Source of the DNA: Cycas panzhihuaensis
Lineage: Eukaryota; Cycadophyta
Assembly (NCBI GenBank): GCA_023213395.1
Contig: CM041465.1
Location: 243,171,741 to 243,235,740, forward strand
DNA: 64,000 nt
Direction: 5' to 3'
The notes below the pieces were generated by a model. It made no database searches. It was not told where the DNA came from and worked only from the letters and a program-made list of their open reading frames with translations. The first letter of the stretch is position 1. Each line of letters starts with the position of its first letter. The position numbers and the translations under genes were made by a program. Shown here in pieces: positions 21,609-34,463 of this stretch.

Positions 21609-24600
21609 TGGAAGCACACCTTTAGGGGGACACTATGGATAAGAGCTCCTAAGTTGGCACTATAACTATAACAAGGGCCTAGAAACCTCAAAAGGGAGGA
21701 TAAGTTATCCTCAAAGGGCATCAAGACATCATAATACAAGTTCAGGGACCCATAAATAGTGTTATGACTTTCCCTTTTTTTGAGTACCTTCCTGGATTCA
21801 GTTTAGGTAAAGAGGGGCCATTAGATAGTTAAATAGCCTAAATAAAGGAGATCTCTTATCCTCGTAGGGAAGAGAGAGATGCTAGTCCTCCTTTTAGGAA
21901 AGGGGGCCAAGTGGAAAAGAAGGGGTGGTGATAAAGTGAGAGATGGCTTAGGATGGCCGACTCACAACCTAGGAATGGGTCAAGAGAGAGAATGGAAGTG
22001 AGTCGTGAGTATGTTAAGGCTATGAGGTTGTGATGTCTTCTCGAGTAACCGAGAGGAACTAACTGATTTCCAAGTTTAGAAACCTATATAGTTTTGAGAG
22101 GAATGCCTTGTCACCAACAAAGCGACATTCCTCTCTGGCAAAATGCAAATGTTATAGAAGGAAACAAATAAGAAACAACCAATATCAACAACAAACATAC
22201 AAAGTAAATGCACAACCTTTCATATCTATGTTTCCCACTTTCTTTTATTTTAAATGAATGCAATGTAAACTAAGAGCAATAAAGAGGGAAGAGGAAAGGA
22301 TAGGATGCAAGGGGGTGCCTTTCACATGTCACCTTCCCTTTGATAGTTGAAGGATTAGGCTCACTAAAGGAAATGGAAAGTGGCAAATGCTTCCTATATG
22401 CATGCACTATGATCACGCAATCTTGTCCCCCCCTCCCCTCCCCTTTTAAAATAATGTAATAAAGGAAAGCAATTTTAAGGAAGCAAAGTAACTTTGGACT
22501 TTTCCATTCTTTTCTTTCCTTTGTGAACTAGGTAAATGGGATATATGGAAAATGCTTATCACCTCTCTTTGCTCCACATTTCCATGAGTTGCTCCCACTT
22601 CTGTTGCCACAAAAGTCATTGAAGATGGAGGAAGGGGCTCCCTTACCTTCCCCTCAACCTCCAAATGGGGCTTACTTAACATCCTAGAAATGCTTGAAGG
22701 TAAAAATAAAAAATGGGAATGAAATAAAGTGGTAGAAACCCAAAAACAAGTCAAAAAAGAAAGAGGATAATACCTTCTGGCACGATGCTACTTGCTTGCA
22801 TAAGAGATCAACTGACCTTACACTATGGTAGATACTTGGAAACCCTTACAAGCAAACAACATATATATATATGTATGTGTATATGATCATGTGTGTGTCT
22901 ATGTTCCACTTGGGTAATAATAGAGATTTGCTTCTTGTAATAAAGGAGGAATATTAATAATTAGTATACTATTTTCCTTGCACGCATCAATATCCTTGTA
23001 CAACCGTAAAAGAAAAAAAGGGGTTCAGAGGAAGAAAAGATAGTAGCCTCAAGATGGCTAGATCCTATGCATGAAACACCTCCTAGGTGGCTAGGTGAAG
23101 TGGATTAGATGGATGCAAATAATTTGGATGAAATAGGCAAGGGTTTGTAAAAGTTGTAAGTATTGCAAACACTACCAATGTTGCAAAAGCTATAAATGTT
23201 ACTAAGATTGCAAATGTCAAATGGAATTCAAATACTACAAAGGTTACAAATGTTGCAAAGGATGCAAAGGTTGCAAAATACTGCAAGTACAATAAGAACC
23301 ACACTTTGTAAAATACACTAGTTCGTGTGAAGGGTTTGGTGCAAGGATGCTTGAGAAGTAGGGGTTTCCCTAGAGGAGGTGGTATTAGGAGTCAGAACTC
23401 TAGATATTTCCCTCCCTTAACCTTCTCAAAAGTGGTCCAAACCAACCCTACCACCAGCTAGCAGAAACCCTAGGATGAGATGATGGTAGCAAGAAGTAGT
23501 GAGAGGGTTTACATCTCCTTACTTAGCAGAATAGGACAAGATGTATACCAAACATGTTCTAGAAGATTCAACAAACTAAAGTAAGATTATTAAGAAGGAA
23601 ATAATAAGGGAAAGCATGATTCTAACCATAAAAATCCACACAAGTTTAGAGTTACCTTACAACCTAAAAGAATAATAGATAAAACCCTACCTTACAAAGT
23701 TGGCCCTTTTAAGGAAGGAAGAGCCTTGAACCTAAGGAGAATCAACTACACATGCCTTATTAATCTTGAGAGGAGAGTAATCCTACTAAAAAATCCTTGA
23801 TTCAAACTTGTAAACTAGGGTTTTCTCCTTGCTAAGCATAGAGTAGAAGAAGAGAAGAGAAGTCAAGAGAAGAGAGTCATTTCTTGATCATGAGAGATTG
23901 AGAGATCCATAAAATGACTTCAAAATTTATTCTTATATCTCCATTAGGGTTTTGGGAATGTTAAGGTTCAATTTAGTTATGAAAGACTCTTCATCTATCT
24001 GTGAGATTCACAATAAATATGAATTAGGCTATTTTCTTTCCATGGTAATTAATGAATAGTCATCCCACAACAAACTTTATAGTACCATGAAGTTTGGAGA
24101 AGTTCCATGAAGTTTGAAGTGGTGTGAAGGAATATAAAAGAAAAATAAAAATAGCCTAGAGAATGGCATAAAAGATTAGCCTAGGGTGTAAAAAAAGAGA
24201 TTAGAGAGCTAACAAGGTCTTTTAAGGGCTCTAGGCAGTGGTTGGGCTTCCCAAAGTATGGAAAGGGTGAAGACCAAGCACCAATATCGATGTAAAAATA
24301 TGTTGATGAGCAAGCAAGTTAAGACTCACCCTAGGGGTCATACATGCTATGAGTCAAGGTGGGTTGTGGAGGCCCATGAGTACCTGCAAACTTTAGGGAG
24401 GTGTTTCTAAGAGCTATATGCTACCATAGGACCGTGGTCCTGGTCATCATAGGTTAAAATATAGTCACAAGCAAGGACTAGGCAAGCAAACCAAGTAACA
24501 AGAGAAGCTATGCAACCATACCAAGATATTAGAACCATAAATTTATCTCATCATGCCATAAAAGTGAACAAGGCAAGAGATAAGAATGCATACCTATGCT

Positions 24601-24646
24601 TACCTAAGGGATGTTGCTCCTGCCCATTCCCCATAGCCAAGAAACA
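21609..24646 (-). repeat. 5' LTR of M1a (3038 bp)
   Basis: On the minus strand it starts at 24646 with tgtttcttggctatgggg and ends at 21609 with gcttcca, directly before the primer-binding region. Its start closely matches 4585-4524. It contains at/gt microsatellites near 22860 and a 9-bp minisatellite at 23140-23300. Small reading frames inside are not conserved in other LTRs. Confidence 0.85.
23140..23300 (-). repeat. Degenerate 9-bp minisatellite
   Basis: On the minus strand about 15 imperfect copies of tttgcaacc/tttgtaaca run in tandem, giving a spurious FATFASFATFVTF protein. It lies within the M1a LTR and is not seen in the other LTR copies. Confidence 0.85.
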
Positions 24647-26285
24647 CTCATATATCATATAGGACATGGGGGCATGACCTCTATTTATCTATGGCCATAA
24701 CCCATGGACCCTTTACTCTACATTCCTTTAGGGTACACATCTCAACCCTAGGGGCATCGGGGATCAAATCCTCTTCCTATATATGAGATTGATCCCCTTC
24801 ATCCTTTTAGGGTTTCCCCTCTCCTAAGGGGACCATATGGGTAAAACCCCATTCCGCATCCTATATTTTATCAATCTCGCTTTATGCTTTATATAGGTTT
24901 ATTTTTATATGTATACCCACCTACTCCCATAGGAGCATGCCCTCAACCATCACATCCTTATGTGGCTTATCCTTGAGGTGCAACAAGACCCTCTCACCCA
25001 CCTCCTTACTTGACAATTCCCCATTTAGGGTTGTGTACTCATGTCCATTAGGAAATATAGCGTATCCTCCTACTTCTAATGCTCCTTATCAACAAGGGCA
25101 TCATGCTTATGATGCCACCTCTTACTTGCCTAATGTTAGTAGTGGGCATCCTTATATTACATCCCTTTATTCTCAGGTTGACCCATTGATCCAACCAAGG
25201 ACCCATCCCTTCATTGATTATAGGTTAACCCTATTATCCATTGAGGCACTAAGAACTAACTTGCCACCTTATCCTCTTCAAGTAGCCAAGTTTGATGGTG
25301 CCTCATCCCATGACCCAATTAACTATGTTAGGGTACTTGCCACATGCATAGACTATTGGGACTATGACCATATTCTAATAAAACTTTTCCCTAGATATCT
25401 TTAGGAAGATTCCTTTAAATGGTTATATTAGCTCCTTGCTTACTCTATAAATTGGTTGATGAATTTATCAATTATTTTGATGTTGCTTGACCCTTTGAGA
25501 GTGGGGTCAAGGCCTTACTTTCACTTAAACAAGGTCGTAAGGAACTGAACTATGACTTTATATGGCAATTCCATGACCTCCTTCACTCTTCTAAGGCCAT
25601 GTTGCCTAAAGAGTTTAAGTGAGATCTCTTTATTAATGCATTATACCCTAAGATACATGCTAAGGTCCTTAAAATGGAAGTGACTTCTTATGATTCTATT
25701 ATAGCCAAGTTCTTGGCGTTGAAAGCTATTAAGATCCAAGATAGTCTCAAGAATCTTCCTAGGTAATCTCAACATTGTGAGGCATCCCCTCCCTCATGTG
25801 AATAAAAGGGGCAATAAATAGCCTCTAGGATTCTTGTCAACACCACTAATAAGACCTTAGACCCCCTTACATCTACCATTCACTCCTTTGAGTGAATGCT
25901 TAAAGATCTTAAATTGCAACTAACTTAAACCTCTCTTGTCTATCGAACTACTAAAACCACCTTATCAATGAATAGTAATATAACTTCTCAAAGGAAGAGG
26001 ACATGACCCCCTCCTAAATAGAAACATTGTTCAATTCATGGTAAGTGTTTCCATGATGACTCATGGTGTTAAAAGAAACACCCTGAACTTGCCCCATCCT
26101 ATGAGACTCCTTCATAGGGTGCTTCCAAGTCAAATTTGGAGTAGCATGTTTACTGTGATCTATTCTCTAACCATAAGGAATGGGATTACTCTCCTCAAAG
26201 TAGGAAAGTGAAGAATATGAGGTAAACCCCCACTTCTTCCTCGAGTCAAGAGAAGGGTAAGGCCCCTTGGTGAAGCTTTAATTAG
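24647..26285 (+). pseudogene. gag fragment of plus-strand element G
   Basis: A plus-strand gag is cut on the left by the M1a LTR. The open frame 24937-25404 includes YRLTLLSIEALRTNLPPYPL, AKFDGASSHDPINYVRVLA and IDYWDYDHILIKLFP, matching P2 at 38390-38570. The capsid continues with stops, and near 26025 there is an intact zinc knuckle CSIHGKCFHDDSWC (C-X2-H-X4-H-X4-C). Protease and pol do not follow: about 26285 the sequence changes to an AT-rich LTR. It is the oldest-looking host of M1a. Confidence 0.78.
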
Positions 26286-28567
26286 ACCTAAACAAAATAT
26301 CTCTTAACTATAGTATAATTTTTTTGTTTTAAGTCTAAGCTAAGAGACAGGAAGTATAAAAGAACCTAAGGGACCATCTTTGCCTAACTCCTAAGAAGGA
26401 GTCTCCACCTTATTGTGATGTTTAATGAAGATACAAGTGAAGTAACAAAAGGATAGGATGTAAGGAGGTAATCATCTGTACTAGCCTACATAATTACATG
26501 GAGGAGTTCTAAGTTTAGGATTATGCTAATAATGTCTCTTGTATCCTTTGTATAGACTCCTTTCCTCCTATTCTTTCAACATTTAGAGTTTTACTTAAAT
26601 AAAGGAGAAAGGATAGGTTATAAAAAGACTCTCTATTTTTCCTTTTTGTTTTTTATTTTAAATGAAATGAAATAAAGAACAATCAATGAAACTACAAGAT
26701 CTATCCACCTAGTTTTCAAGATATAAATAAGGAAACCAAGCACGCATGCAATGTATGTATATATATATAGATAGATAGATAGATATTCAAAGATTAAATA
26801 TATTAAAAATTGAACATAAAACTACTTTATTTAAATTCAACACACACATTTTCTATGAAGGAGAAACTAACATGAAATATAACTAACACCACTTGCAACT
26901 ATATATGCAAATCACCAAGAACTCTAGTAACATGCAATGTTTTTCCTGAAATGTTTTATTCTAATTACATGCTATCTTTCTTTTGGATAATGCTTATAAG
27001 ATGAGAAAAGATAACTTAAAGATTTTCTACTACTATAATGAATGATTTTTAGATTATAGAGAGTGCATGTAACCAATCATATCCAAGTCATAATCCACAA
27101 ATAAACAACAAACCAAAAGATAAAGAGATTCTAACACAATTGGAGCATATTAGATACCAAAAAAATTTTTGAATCTCTTCTAATATGATTGAATCAAATA
27201 TATATCATTTATGTATTCATTTTTTTTTAACAAAAGAATAATAAAAAGAGTAAAATCAAACAAGAACAATACTATGATTTTTACCTATTAAAGAACCCTT
27301 GTCTCAAAATAGCTTTCTTTCTTTCATATGATCAAATTATTTCAAATTCTTTCTTTAAAACTAACAAAGGAGGAATAAAAATAAGAACCATAGACTCAAC
27401 TACAACCATAAATAAGCCAAGATGAAAGCAAGCCCCTTAGGATTTGGATAATTGTAGAAGAATGTAAAATAATAGTTATCTTATGAGTGAAGAGATGAGC
27501 ATTCTTAATAATAGTTTACTCCCTTATTTTTCCCATAAAGGGCAGATTTTTCAACCAAATTCCTATGGTAAAAACCAGTATAAAGCCACTATAAATATCA
27601 ACAAAAAGAATAAAAAGATTTTGAGCATCAATAGTCACTAAAGAGTAGTGAAATTATAAGAGTTCTCAATAGGAAAGACCTTACTAGGAACAAAGGAGTT
27701 TAAAGCTAAAAAAATTTAAGAGAAGTTAAGAATTTTGAAGAAAACTAATAATTGAAACCTGACATCAGTAAAATAACAACTAAAACTTTAAAGTCTCCTC
27801 TTGATTTCACCCTTTTCTTTAAAAATAGTCTTTTAAAATAGCACTAGTAGAAATCTCTAAAAAAGATCAGGGAAGCTCTTACAGAACTTGATTTCTAAGC
27901 TCACAAACTTCGAATCATAGATGAGAATAGGGTTTGCATATGTTTGGGGCATGAAAAAGATAAGTTTGCATCAAATCTAGGTGGTGACATGCAGAACTCT
28001 AGCACACTAGATGAGTTTTACATGCATGATAGTAAAAAATGTGACCAATCACATTTTTAGAGCAATGAAGAACATAATTTTAAACTAAAAATGCAATTAA
28101 TTACATTTCTAGTAGGACCAAAAACACGATAAATGAAGAAGCAAAAATGGCTAACTAAAAAGTTAAAAGATGATTTTTATTAATAAATTAGAGCATAAAT
28201 AACTTTATTAATAAGGAAAATGCCCCTAAAATAATGAAAACAATAAACAAAAGCCCAAAATTTAATCAAAAATTATAAATTAAGGGTGAAATCAAGAATT
28301 AAAACATGAAAGAAAATATTTAAAATAAATAAACAAATTAGAACGATCATGAAAGAGAAGAATTTAGTACCATAGTTCTCACTCATTAGTAGGTGATAGT
28401 ATAATAATACATCAATCATCATTCAACATATATCATTCATAACATCAACATAATATTTCATCAAAACATGGCCTAATACATATAAAACAAGCCTAAATCA
28501 TTTATTCTTACATAAAACAATATAAGAAACCTACTAAAAGTGATGAGAGCTAGGTTTTGGTGAAACA
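26285..28567 (-). repeat. Probable 3' LTR of AT-rich element E
   Basis: The right edge is well supported: on the minus strand the purine tract aagggggcaaa is followed by tgtttcacc at 28567, as in the other family members. The left edge is only placed by the end of gag homology of G. The stretch is AT-rich, has a tata/gata microsatellite at 26757-26785, and contains no open frame above about 60 codons. Confidence 0.55.
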
Positions 28568-29178
28568 TTTGCCCCCTTAACATATGAAGCTCCTACTTCA
28601 AAGAGAAAGTAGGATGGTGAAAGATGACAATGATTAGGTGAAAGATTTTTTTATCAAAAATCAACAAAGTTTAGGATGAAGTATATGAATAATGGGTTTC
28701 TAGTCTACAAAATATCTACAATCTAATCAAACCAACTTTTATACCTCTAAAACAATAAACCAAAGAGATGTTACCTAAAAGCTTACCAAAAAAGACTAGG
28801 TCGTCATTCATTAAACAAAAGATTAATGTCAATGCCCACAAACTAGATGGGATATCAAAATCCAATTGGCCATAGTTTATCTCTCATTAACCATACTTTA
28901 GAGGAAAGGTCCTTTTCCCAGAGCACAAAAGATGGATTGTCATAGTCTTTTGGGCTCACTAACAAGTGACTTTTTAGGGCCTTAGGACTACCATAGTTTC
29001 AACTCATTAGTAGGTGAGTTTTCAGACCTTTCCATCATAGTTTAAACTTATCAATAGGGTGAAGGCTTTTAGAGCTTGATCATCATAGTTTAACCTCATC
29101 AACAATCATCTTTTATAGGGTTCCTTATCATAGTTTAGGCTCTTTAATAGATAAAAGGGACTCAGAGCATATTGGAAC
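28568..29178 (-). repeat. Degenerate catagttta repeats in the 3' spacer of E
   Basis: Between 28860 and 29170 a block built on catagttta(a/t) followed by ctcatta/cttatca recurs about five times at 50-70 bp spacing. One copy occurs at the same place in M1b (about 8512), so the motif was amplified in E. No gene is present. Confidence 0.6.
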
Positions 29179-32098
29179 TATTTCCCAGCTACGAGGAATG
29201 GGTATGGATGGATCAACTCAGGTAAGCATAGGTATGTTTTCTCTCTTATCTCAGCCACTTCAAAGATGTGGATTAGAGTATTATTTGGTTTACATGGTTT
29301 GATTAGCTTATTTTACGATTGTTTATACATCTCACTTGAGCACCTTGTATGTCTCTAGCATATGACGACCTTTCATGGGACATACTCCTCAGTGAGTTAT
29401 GTACCCCATGGAACTCCACAACCCTCCACGTTACCTCCACGTTGCCTTGAGCCCCTGCCATTCAGTGTGATCCGCTCACACCTCAGTTAGCTACCACGAC
29501 CCCTAGTTTCCCTAGGAGTGGTAGGCACTTTCACCTATTTCTAGCATTCCTAGGACTCTTTCCTCACGATATCCTGCCTGGTCTAGTCAACTTACTCCTT
29601 TGCACTATCCCCAGCCATGTGGACAAGGGGGCCAGCCCCTCCTAGGCCTAGGATATCCCTGTTTTAGGTTCCTAAGACCCTTATTTTTGCTATTTCTGCA
29701 CCCTGGTTTTGCACCATTATAAACTTAGTGGTACTACAAAGTTTATTGTGGTGTGACTATTTCTCATTATTTTTTAAATCCATCATGGCAATTCTCACAT
29801 TTTTTGTGGAACTTCCATGTGGATAAGTCGCCAAATCTGCACTACCCAAACTCTAATCACTCTATTAGGGTTAGGATAGGTATATATCCCAAAAACATAC
29901 TCATTTTCCATCTTCTTGGCTCTCCAATAATACCTCTCTTCTTCTCTTCTCTTAGTTCTCATAGGGATACTTGACAGAATACCTAACATACTTGTGTTTC
30001 TGGCATACTAGCCTAGAATATACCTGTGGCACCATAGTTTTGTGGTGGCAAGCCTCTCCATCAACATCTCCAAGCAAAGATTTGCACCTAGGAGTGGCCT
30101 CCACATGTACCCTTCAGTCTCGAGTGAGCTCTCTCCTCCTGTAACCCAGAAACACCTTGTAAGCTCCTCCAACCTACTATTCTCTACTATCCATAGGGGT
30201 AGACCTGCTCTTATCTTGGCCCAGTACGTACCCTTCTTCATTACTTATCCTTTACTTTAAGTTTAGCTTACATAGGCAAGTTCTTTTAGAATACACTTCA
30301 TGCCTTAGTATTCTACCATATGAAAGTGCAATTCCTCCATTTATTCTTGCCTATAACCTTAGTATCCCTTGTCCTTTCTTGGCTATCTCTAAGAAGGCTA
30401 TGGGAGAGGACCCATAAGGTGTGATTATAGGAAGTAAGGTAGGATCTGTACCCACTAAGCCTACTCTCTAAGGGCAAACACTGCTCCTCCTTCCTCTCCC
30501 TCACCTGTGCCTTTCTTGGTATACCTCGGGGACCTTTAAAGTTGGGCCTGCGCTGAGTTTCAGCATATGTAGCACTTGTTGTGCTGAACTGAAGCCTACC
30601 TACCTCATTTTGGGCCTTTCTTTCAGCCCTACATAATGCCCAACACTCATCCTAAGCCTTGGTGCTGCCTACATTGCAACCTGCTTCCCATAGCACGTTT
30701 GCAACATTGGTAACTACTTGCAAACTTTACAATACCTATCCTCTTCCTATTATTTCACCTATAGGCTGTCTTATTTGCTGTTCTTTATACTTTGGGATAG
30801 CATGGAGGTACATAGATTGGAGGGTTGGCGATTCTAATGCTAATCTCCTTCTTGCTTAGAAGGTTTCAGTGCTTTCTTTTAGAGATATTGCAGAGTTGTC
30901 TTTTGTGGAGAATTAACTAATGTAATATATTATATTTCAATAGTTTATCATTATATTATTGTATGTATATTTACTTTGTTTCTTGGTAGTCCTCTTAGGA
31001 GGGCAAAGGTCTTTATGAGTGTAGATTACATAGTGATATTTTCAAGGGGAAGGAAGTACTCTAATCTAGGTAGATCCTTGCCTTATTCATTTTCTTTAAC
31101 GTCTTCTCTAATTTCTTGATTTCTTGCACAGTCATTTGCTCTTTTGTTTCATTCCTCTTTATATGGGGGAAGGTAAGGAAGCCCCCACTCTACCTTCACC
31201 ACAACATCAGTTGTGTATTGAGTGAGGATAAGAAGATAAACATGACTCCCAAGTGAAGGCTCTCTTCCAACTGCATGACTTTCTGGGTATGCACCATACC
31301 TTCTCACTTGGCTCTTCCTTTTTATTAATTTTTTGTTCAGTACATATACTTGCATGATAAACTGCACTAAAAGAGAAAGGGTAATAAGTGATTTGTGTAC
31401 TTTCATCTTGCATTTATGTATTGCATGAATGCTTTCTTAGGAAAGAGCACATTATAGGAATCATACCTCTCCCTTTTCTCACCTGAAGCACAAACATTCC
31501 CTTAGTTGCATATTCACTTTAGCATGTGTGTTTAACTATGTGTGAAACATTTCTTTCTTTAAACTTTTGTTGATAAAAGGAAATGAGAGAGAGGGAGTGC
31601 TGGTTGTATTTTCTTTTCTTTTTGAAAGCGCACACACACAACATCACTTCTACTTCCTCACACATGGCCCATCTTTGCCATCACTCCTACCTACTTTAGG
31701 GCCACCCTGAGTTAGTAGACATAGGAAAGGTTCTTGCCATTGTATCGTGCTCCCATTTCATTTGTCCATACATCATACCCGTGTTATACATTTTTTCTAC
31801 TAGGTCCATCTACTTTACTAGGCCTCCTCCTCCCTTCTGGCCATCTAGAGGTGGGAGGACCTCATCCTTTGGAGTTGCCCAAGATACCCCTACATGTATC
31901 TTCCCCCTAAAGACCAAAAGTGAAAGCTACTCTGAGGAAGTTAGGCACCATTCGTGGGTCCTAAACTCATGCTCTGGTGCACAGACACACTGTGTGGTGT
32001 TCTCTTCTACTTGTAGGATCCTATTCACATTCTGACATTGGCCATTGACCACCTTAATCCCTACTAAGTGTAGTGACCATCTCGTAGATGAGTCTCCA
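29179..32098 (+). repeat. Solo LTR (2920 bp) with target duplication ggaac
   Basis: It begins tatttcccagctacgagg (TG decayed to TA) and ends gagtctcca. The flanks are ggaac on both sides (29174-29178 and 32099-32103), a 5-bp target-site duplication. There is no internal element sequence, so this is a solo LTR, normally left by recombination between two LTRs. It splits the spacer of element E. A TATA-like tatatat lies at 29881-29887. Short reading frames inside are shadows. Confidence 0.9.
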
Positions 32099-32231
32099 GG
32101 AACCAATAGTTATAATCTTAACCTTTACACTACTTAAACTTTAATCTTTAAAAACTAATAGTTTATACTCTTTATGGAGTGGTAGTTTATACTCGTTCTA
32201 GAGTGAGGTGCCCCTAGGTAAAAGATGAAGG

Positions 32232-32635
32232 TCAATCAAAGTAATCATCCAAGATAGAAGAAATAATAGCATCAACTTTAGCATTGAGGAAATGAGGAAT
32301 ATGCTAGATAATGACTAAAAAAATAATGAGAGCAATGATAAAGCCTAATGATGAAGGAGAAGGAGTCGTGAAGAGTGAACCTAATATATCCCTGCTAATT
32401 GATAGACTACAACCTGAGAATTAGAATATATAATAATGGGCCTAAGATAAGAGTTAGAGATATCAAATAAGGCTCTTATAATGGTAGAATATTTAGCTTT
32501 ATTATTAGTTTCTCTAAGTATAAACATTCTAGAAGAAAGGAGAGGATTTTCCAATTGGTCATAGATCACCCAAGCAACAATAGATGGTCTTGGGGTACCT
32601 CTACTACCTCCATTAGTGAAAATACTCAATGCCAT
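32232..32635 (-). pseudogene. Archaeal-type RNase H of element E
   Basis: From 32635 the product reads MALSIFTNGGSRGTPRP (first catalytic Asp now Asn), IVAWVIYD, RETNNKAKY (family NNEAEY; Glu now Lys), IIIYSNSQVVVYQLAG, and in another frame HIPHFLNAKVDA and DDYFD before a stop at 32232. Two catalytic residues are changed, so it is inactive. It shows that the aRNH-next-to-LTR arrangement is older than the P2/P3 lineage. Confidence 0.8.
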
Positions 32636-33489
32636 AAGAAGATAGGACCAATATTTAGAGATGGTATGATCAATGAAGGAAAGGTGTAGGAATCAATTAA
32701 TAAGGAGATAGTAGTGGATGAAGTTGGTTCTAACTATATTAAGAAAAGAGATAAACCATAATTAAGATGACTATGATTAATAAGAACAAAAGGTATCAAG
32801 CAAGGTTTGATCATAATTAAGGCCAAGGTAGACCCAAGTAACTATACCCAAAAATCCTAAATGACTCATCCAAATAAACTTGACCTATTACAAGAATAGA
32901 TGGTAATGAAGCCATTATGTTACTTACCCCATATTATAAGAGGTTGATAATAATACCTTTTTTTTTTTAATATATACTTTTCTTTTCTCCTTTTTTGACT
33001 TTCTTTTTCTTTTTATTGATTTTTTATTTTTACCTTTCACATTTTTTTTTACAAGAATAAAATTATAATAATCTAATTATGAAGTTCTTTTACTCAATAC
33101 AATAAGGATTTATCCTTTCTAACAAAACCCAAAATAGAAGAGACTAATCTCCTTAAGGATTAAACCACAGGAAATAAAGGAAATCAAAATCATGGTGTCT
33201 CCAAATATAAAGAGAAGGTGATAGAATGAGTATTTACTTCAAAATAAAAGTAGAGAGAACCAAGGATAATAATGAAGAGAAAATATAATCGTAGAAGCAA
33301 TGACATAATAGAACTTTAAACCATCCAAAGAACAAATAGCATAAACAAGTCAAGCACTCAATAAAGAACACCAAGAGATTTAGGTCTAATTTTAGACCTT
33401 TTATTAATCTAAATAATAGCTAAAGAATTGCAAAGATAAATAAACCCCAAATCTTCTCATCAACTCATCAAAGACTCATCCAGAATCCA
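32636..33489. other. AT-rich internal part of element E, no gene
   Basis: The region includes a long pyrimidine stretch (32950-33060, runs of T) that is purine-rich in the direction of E. I see no recognisable domain on either strand. It ends where the copia LTR begins. Confidence 0.45.
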
Positions 33490-33769
33490 TGTTACATGTA
33501 TCGTTATATAAGAATATATAGAAATAACATTATAAGACATTTCCTTGCGATTTTACAATACAATGGGCATAAACCATAGGTCAACAAATACCCCCATAAG
33601 ACACCCAAAAAAAGGAAATTCTTAGGGGCTCTTACCCTTGAAGCCCCACTTGAGAGGCTATTGGCATCCTAGACCCCCTAGTCAAGGGCCTTGTAATAAG
33701 CCCCCAGACCCTATAAAGGGGCTTGAGTGTAATGCCTATACCCATGTAACACTTGCAAAGTGTTCAACA
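33490..33769 (-). repeat. Probable 3' LTR of the copia element (about 280 bp)
   Basis: On the minus strand a tgttgaac start at 33769 and a gtaaca end at 33490 give TGTT...AACA termini, a common Ty1/copia form. It follows the copia RNase H, as a 3' LTR should. The partner LTR is beyond the right edge of the window, so the limits are not verified; a second tgttcaataaag motif nearby makes the start uncertain. Confidence 0.45.
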
Positions 33770-33849
33770 TATATAACAATCTTCTCTTTATTGAACACTT
33801 TATAAGAAACCTGTATACATAACTACCTAATGCCAAAATCACACATACT

Positions 33850-34463
33850 TATTATATTTCTACACCATCTAAATTTTTCTATGTTGATAATCTTAGTCAA
33901 TGAGTCTGTAGCATTCTCTTATATAGTAATCTTTTGCAAATCCACCTTGTGATCTTGAATTATTTCTCTCACAAAATGGTACTGCATATCAATATGCTTT
34001 GACCAAGCATGAAAAATGAGATTCATTGCTAGGTAGATTACACTTTGACTATCATAATCTATCTTCATAGCATCTTACTTAAATCCAATTTCTATGCATG
34101 ATCTCTATAACTAAACTGCTTCCTTACATACATGAGTAGCTACCATATACTCTGTTTTTGTGCTAGAAAGTACCACAACTTGATGTATTTTATTTATCTA
34201 GTTGATTGTGCTACCACAAAGGGTAAAAATATACTTGCTTATAGAACTTCTATTGTTGAGTTCTCCAATCCAATTAGCATCAACAAGACCTCTTAGGTTC
34301 ATTGTTCTACTCTCCATAGTATCTCCTTGATAGCAAATTCTAAAGCCTGATGTACCTTGAAGATACTTGAAAATCCTTTTTACAACAACCTAATGCTTCT
34401 TGCTTGGGCTTAACATATACTTGCTAACTACTCCCACTATATAGGCAATGTCTAGTTAAGTTC
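33850..34463 (-). pseudogene. Copia RNase H and C-terminal RT part
   Basis: The minus strand encodes LDIAYIVGVVSKYMLSPSKK, VVVKRIFKYLQGTSG, GLVDANWIGELNNRSSISKY, VVVLSSTKTEYMVATHVCKE (family SSTEAEYMA), YDSQSVIYLAMN, and FHAWSKHIDMQYHFVREII. This is the end of Ty1/copia pol. The frame continues across the P2 insertion: joining 34463 to 58044 restores the copia MYVMV(C)TRPDIAY region. It is the downstream third of one copia element whose other parts lie at 58039-59260 and 63600-64000. Confidence 0.9.

Noticed and set aside
24937-25404. Possible host gene exon
   Set aside because: It aligns with the capsid part of gag in P2 and is followed by a retroviral zinc knuckle.
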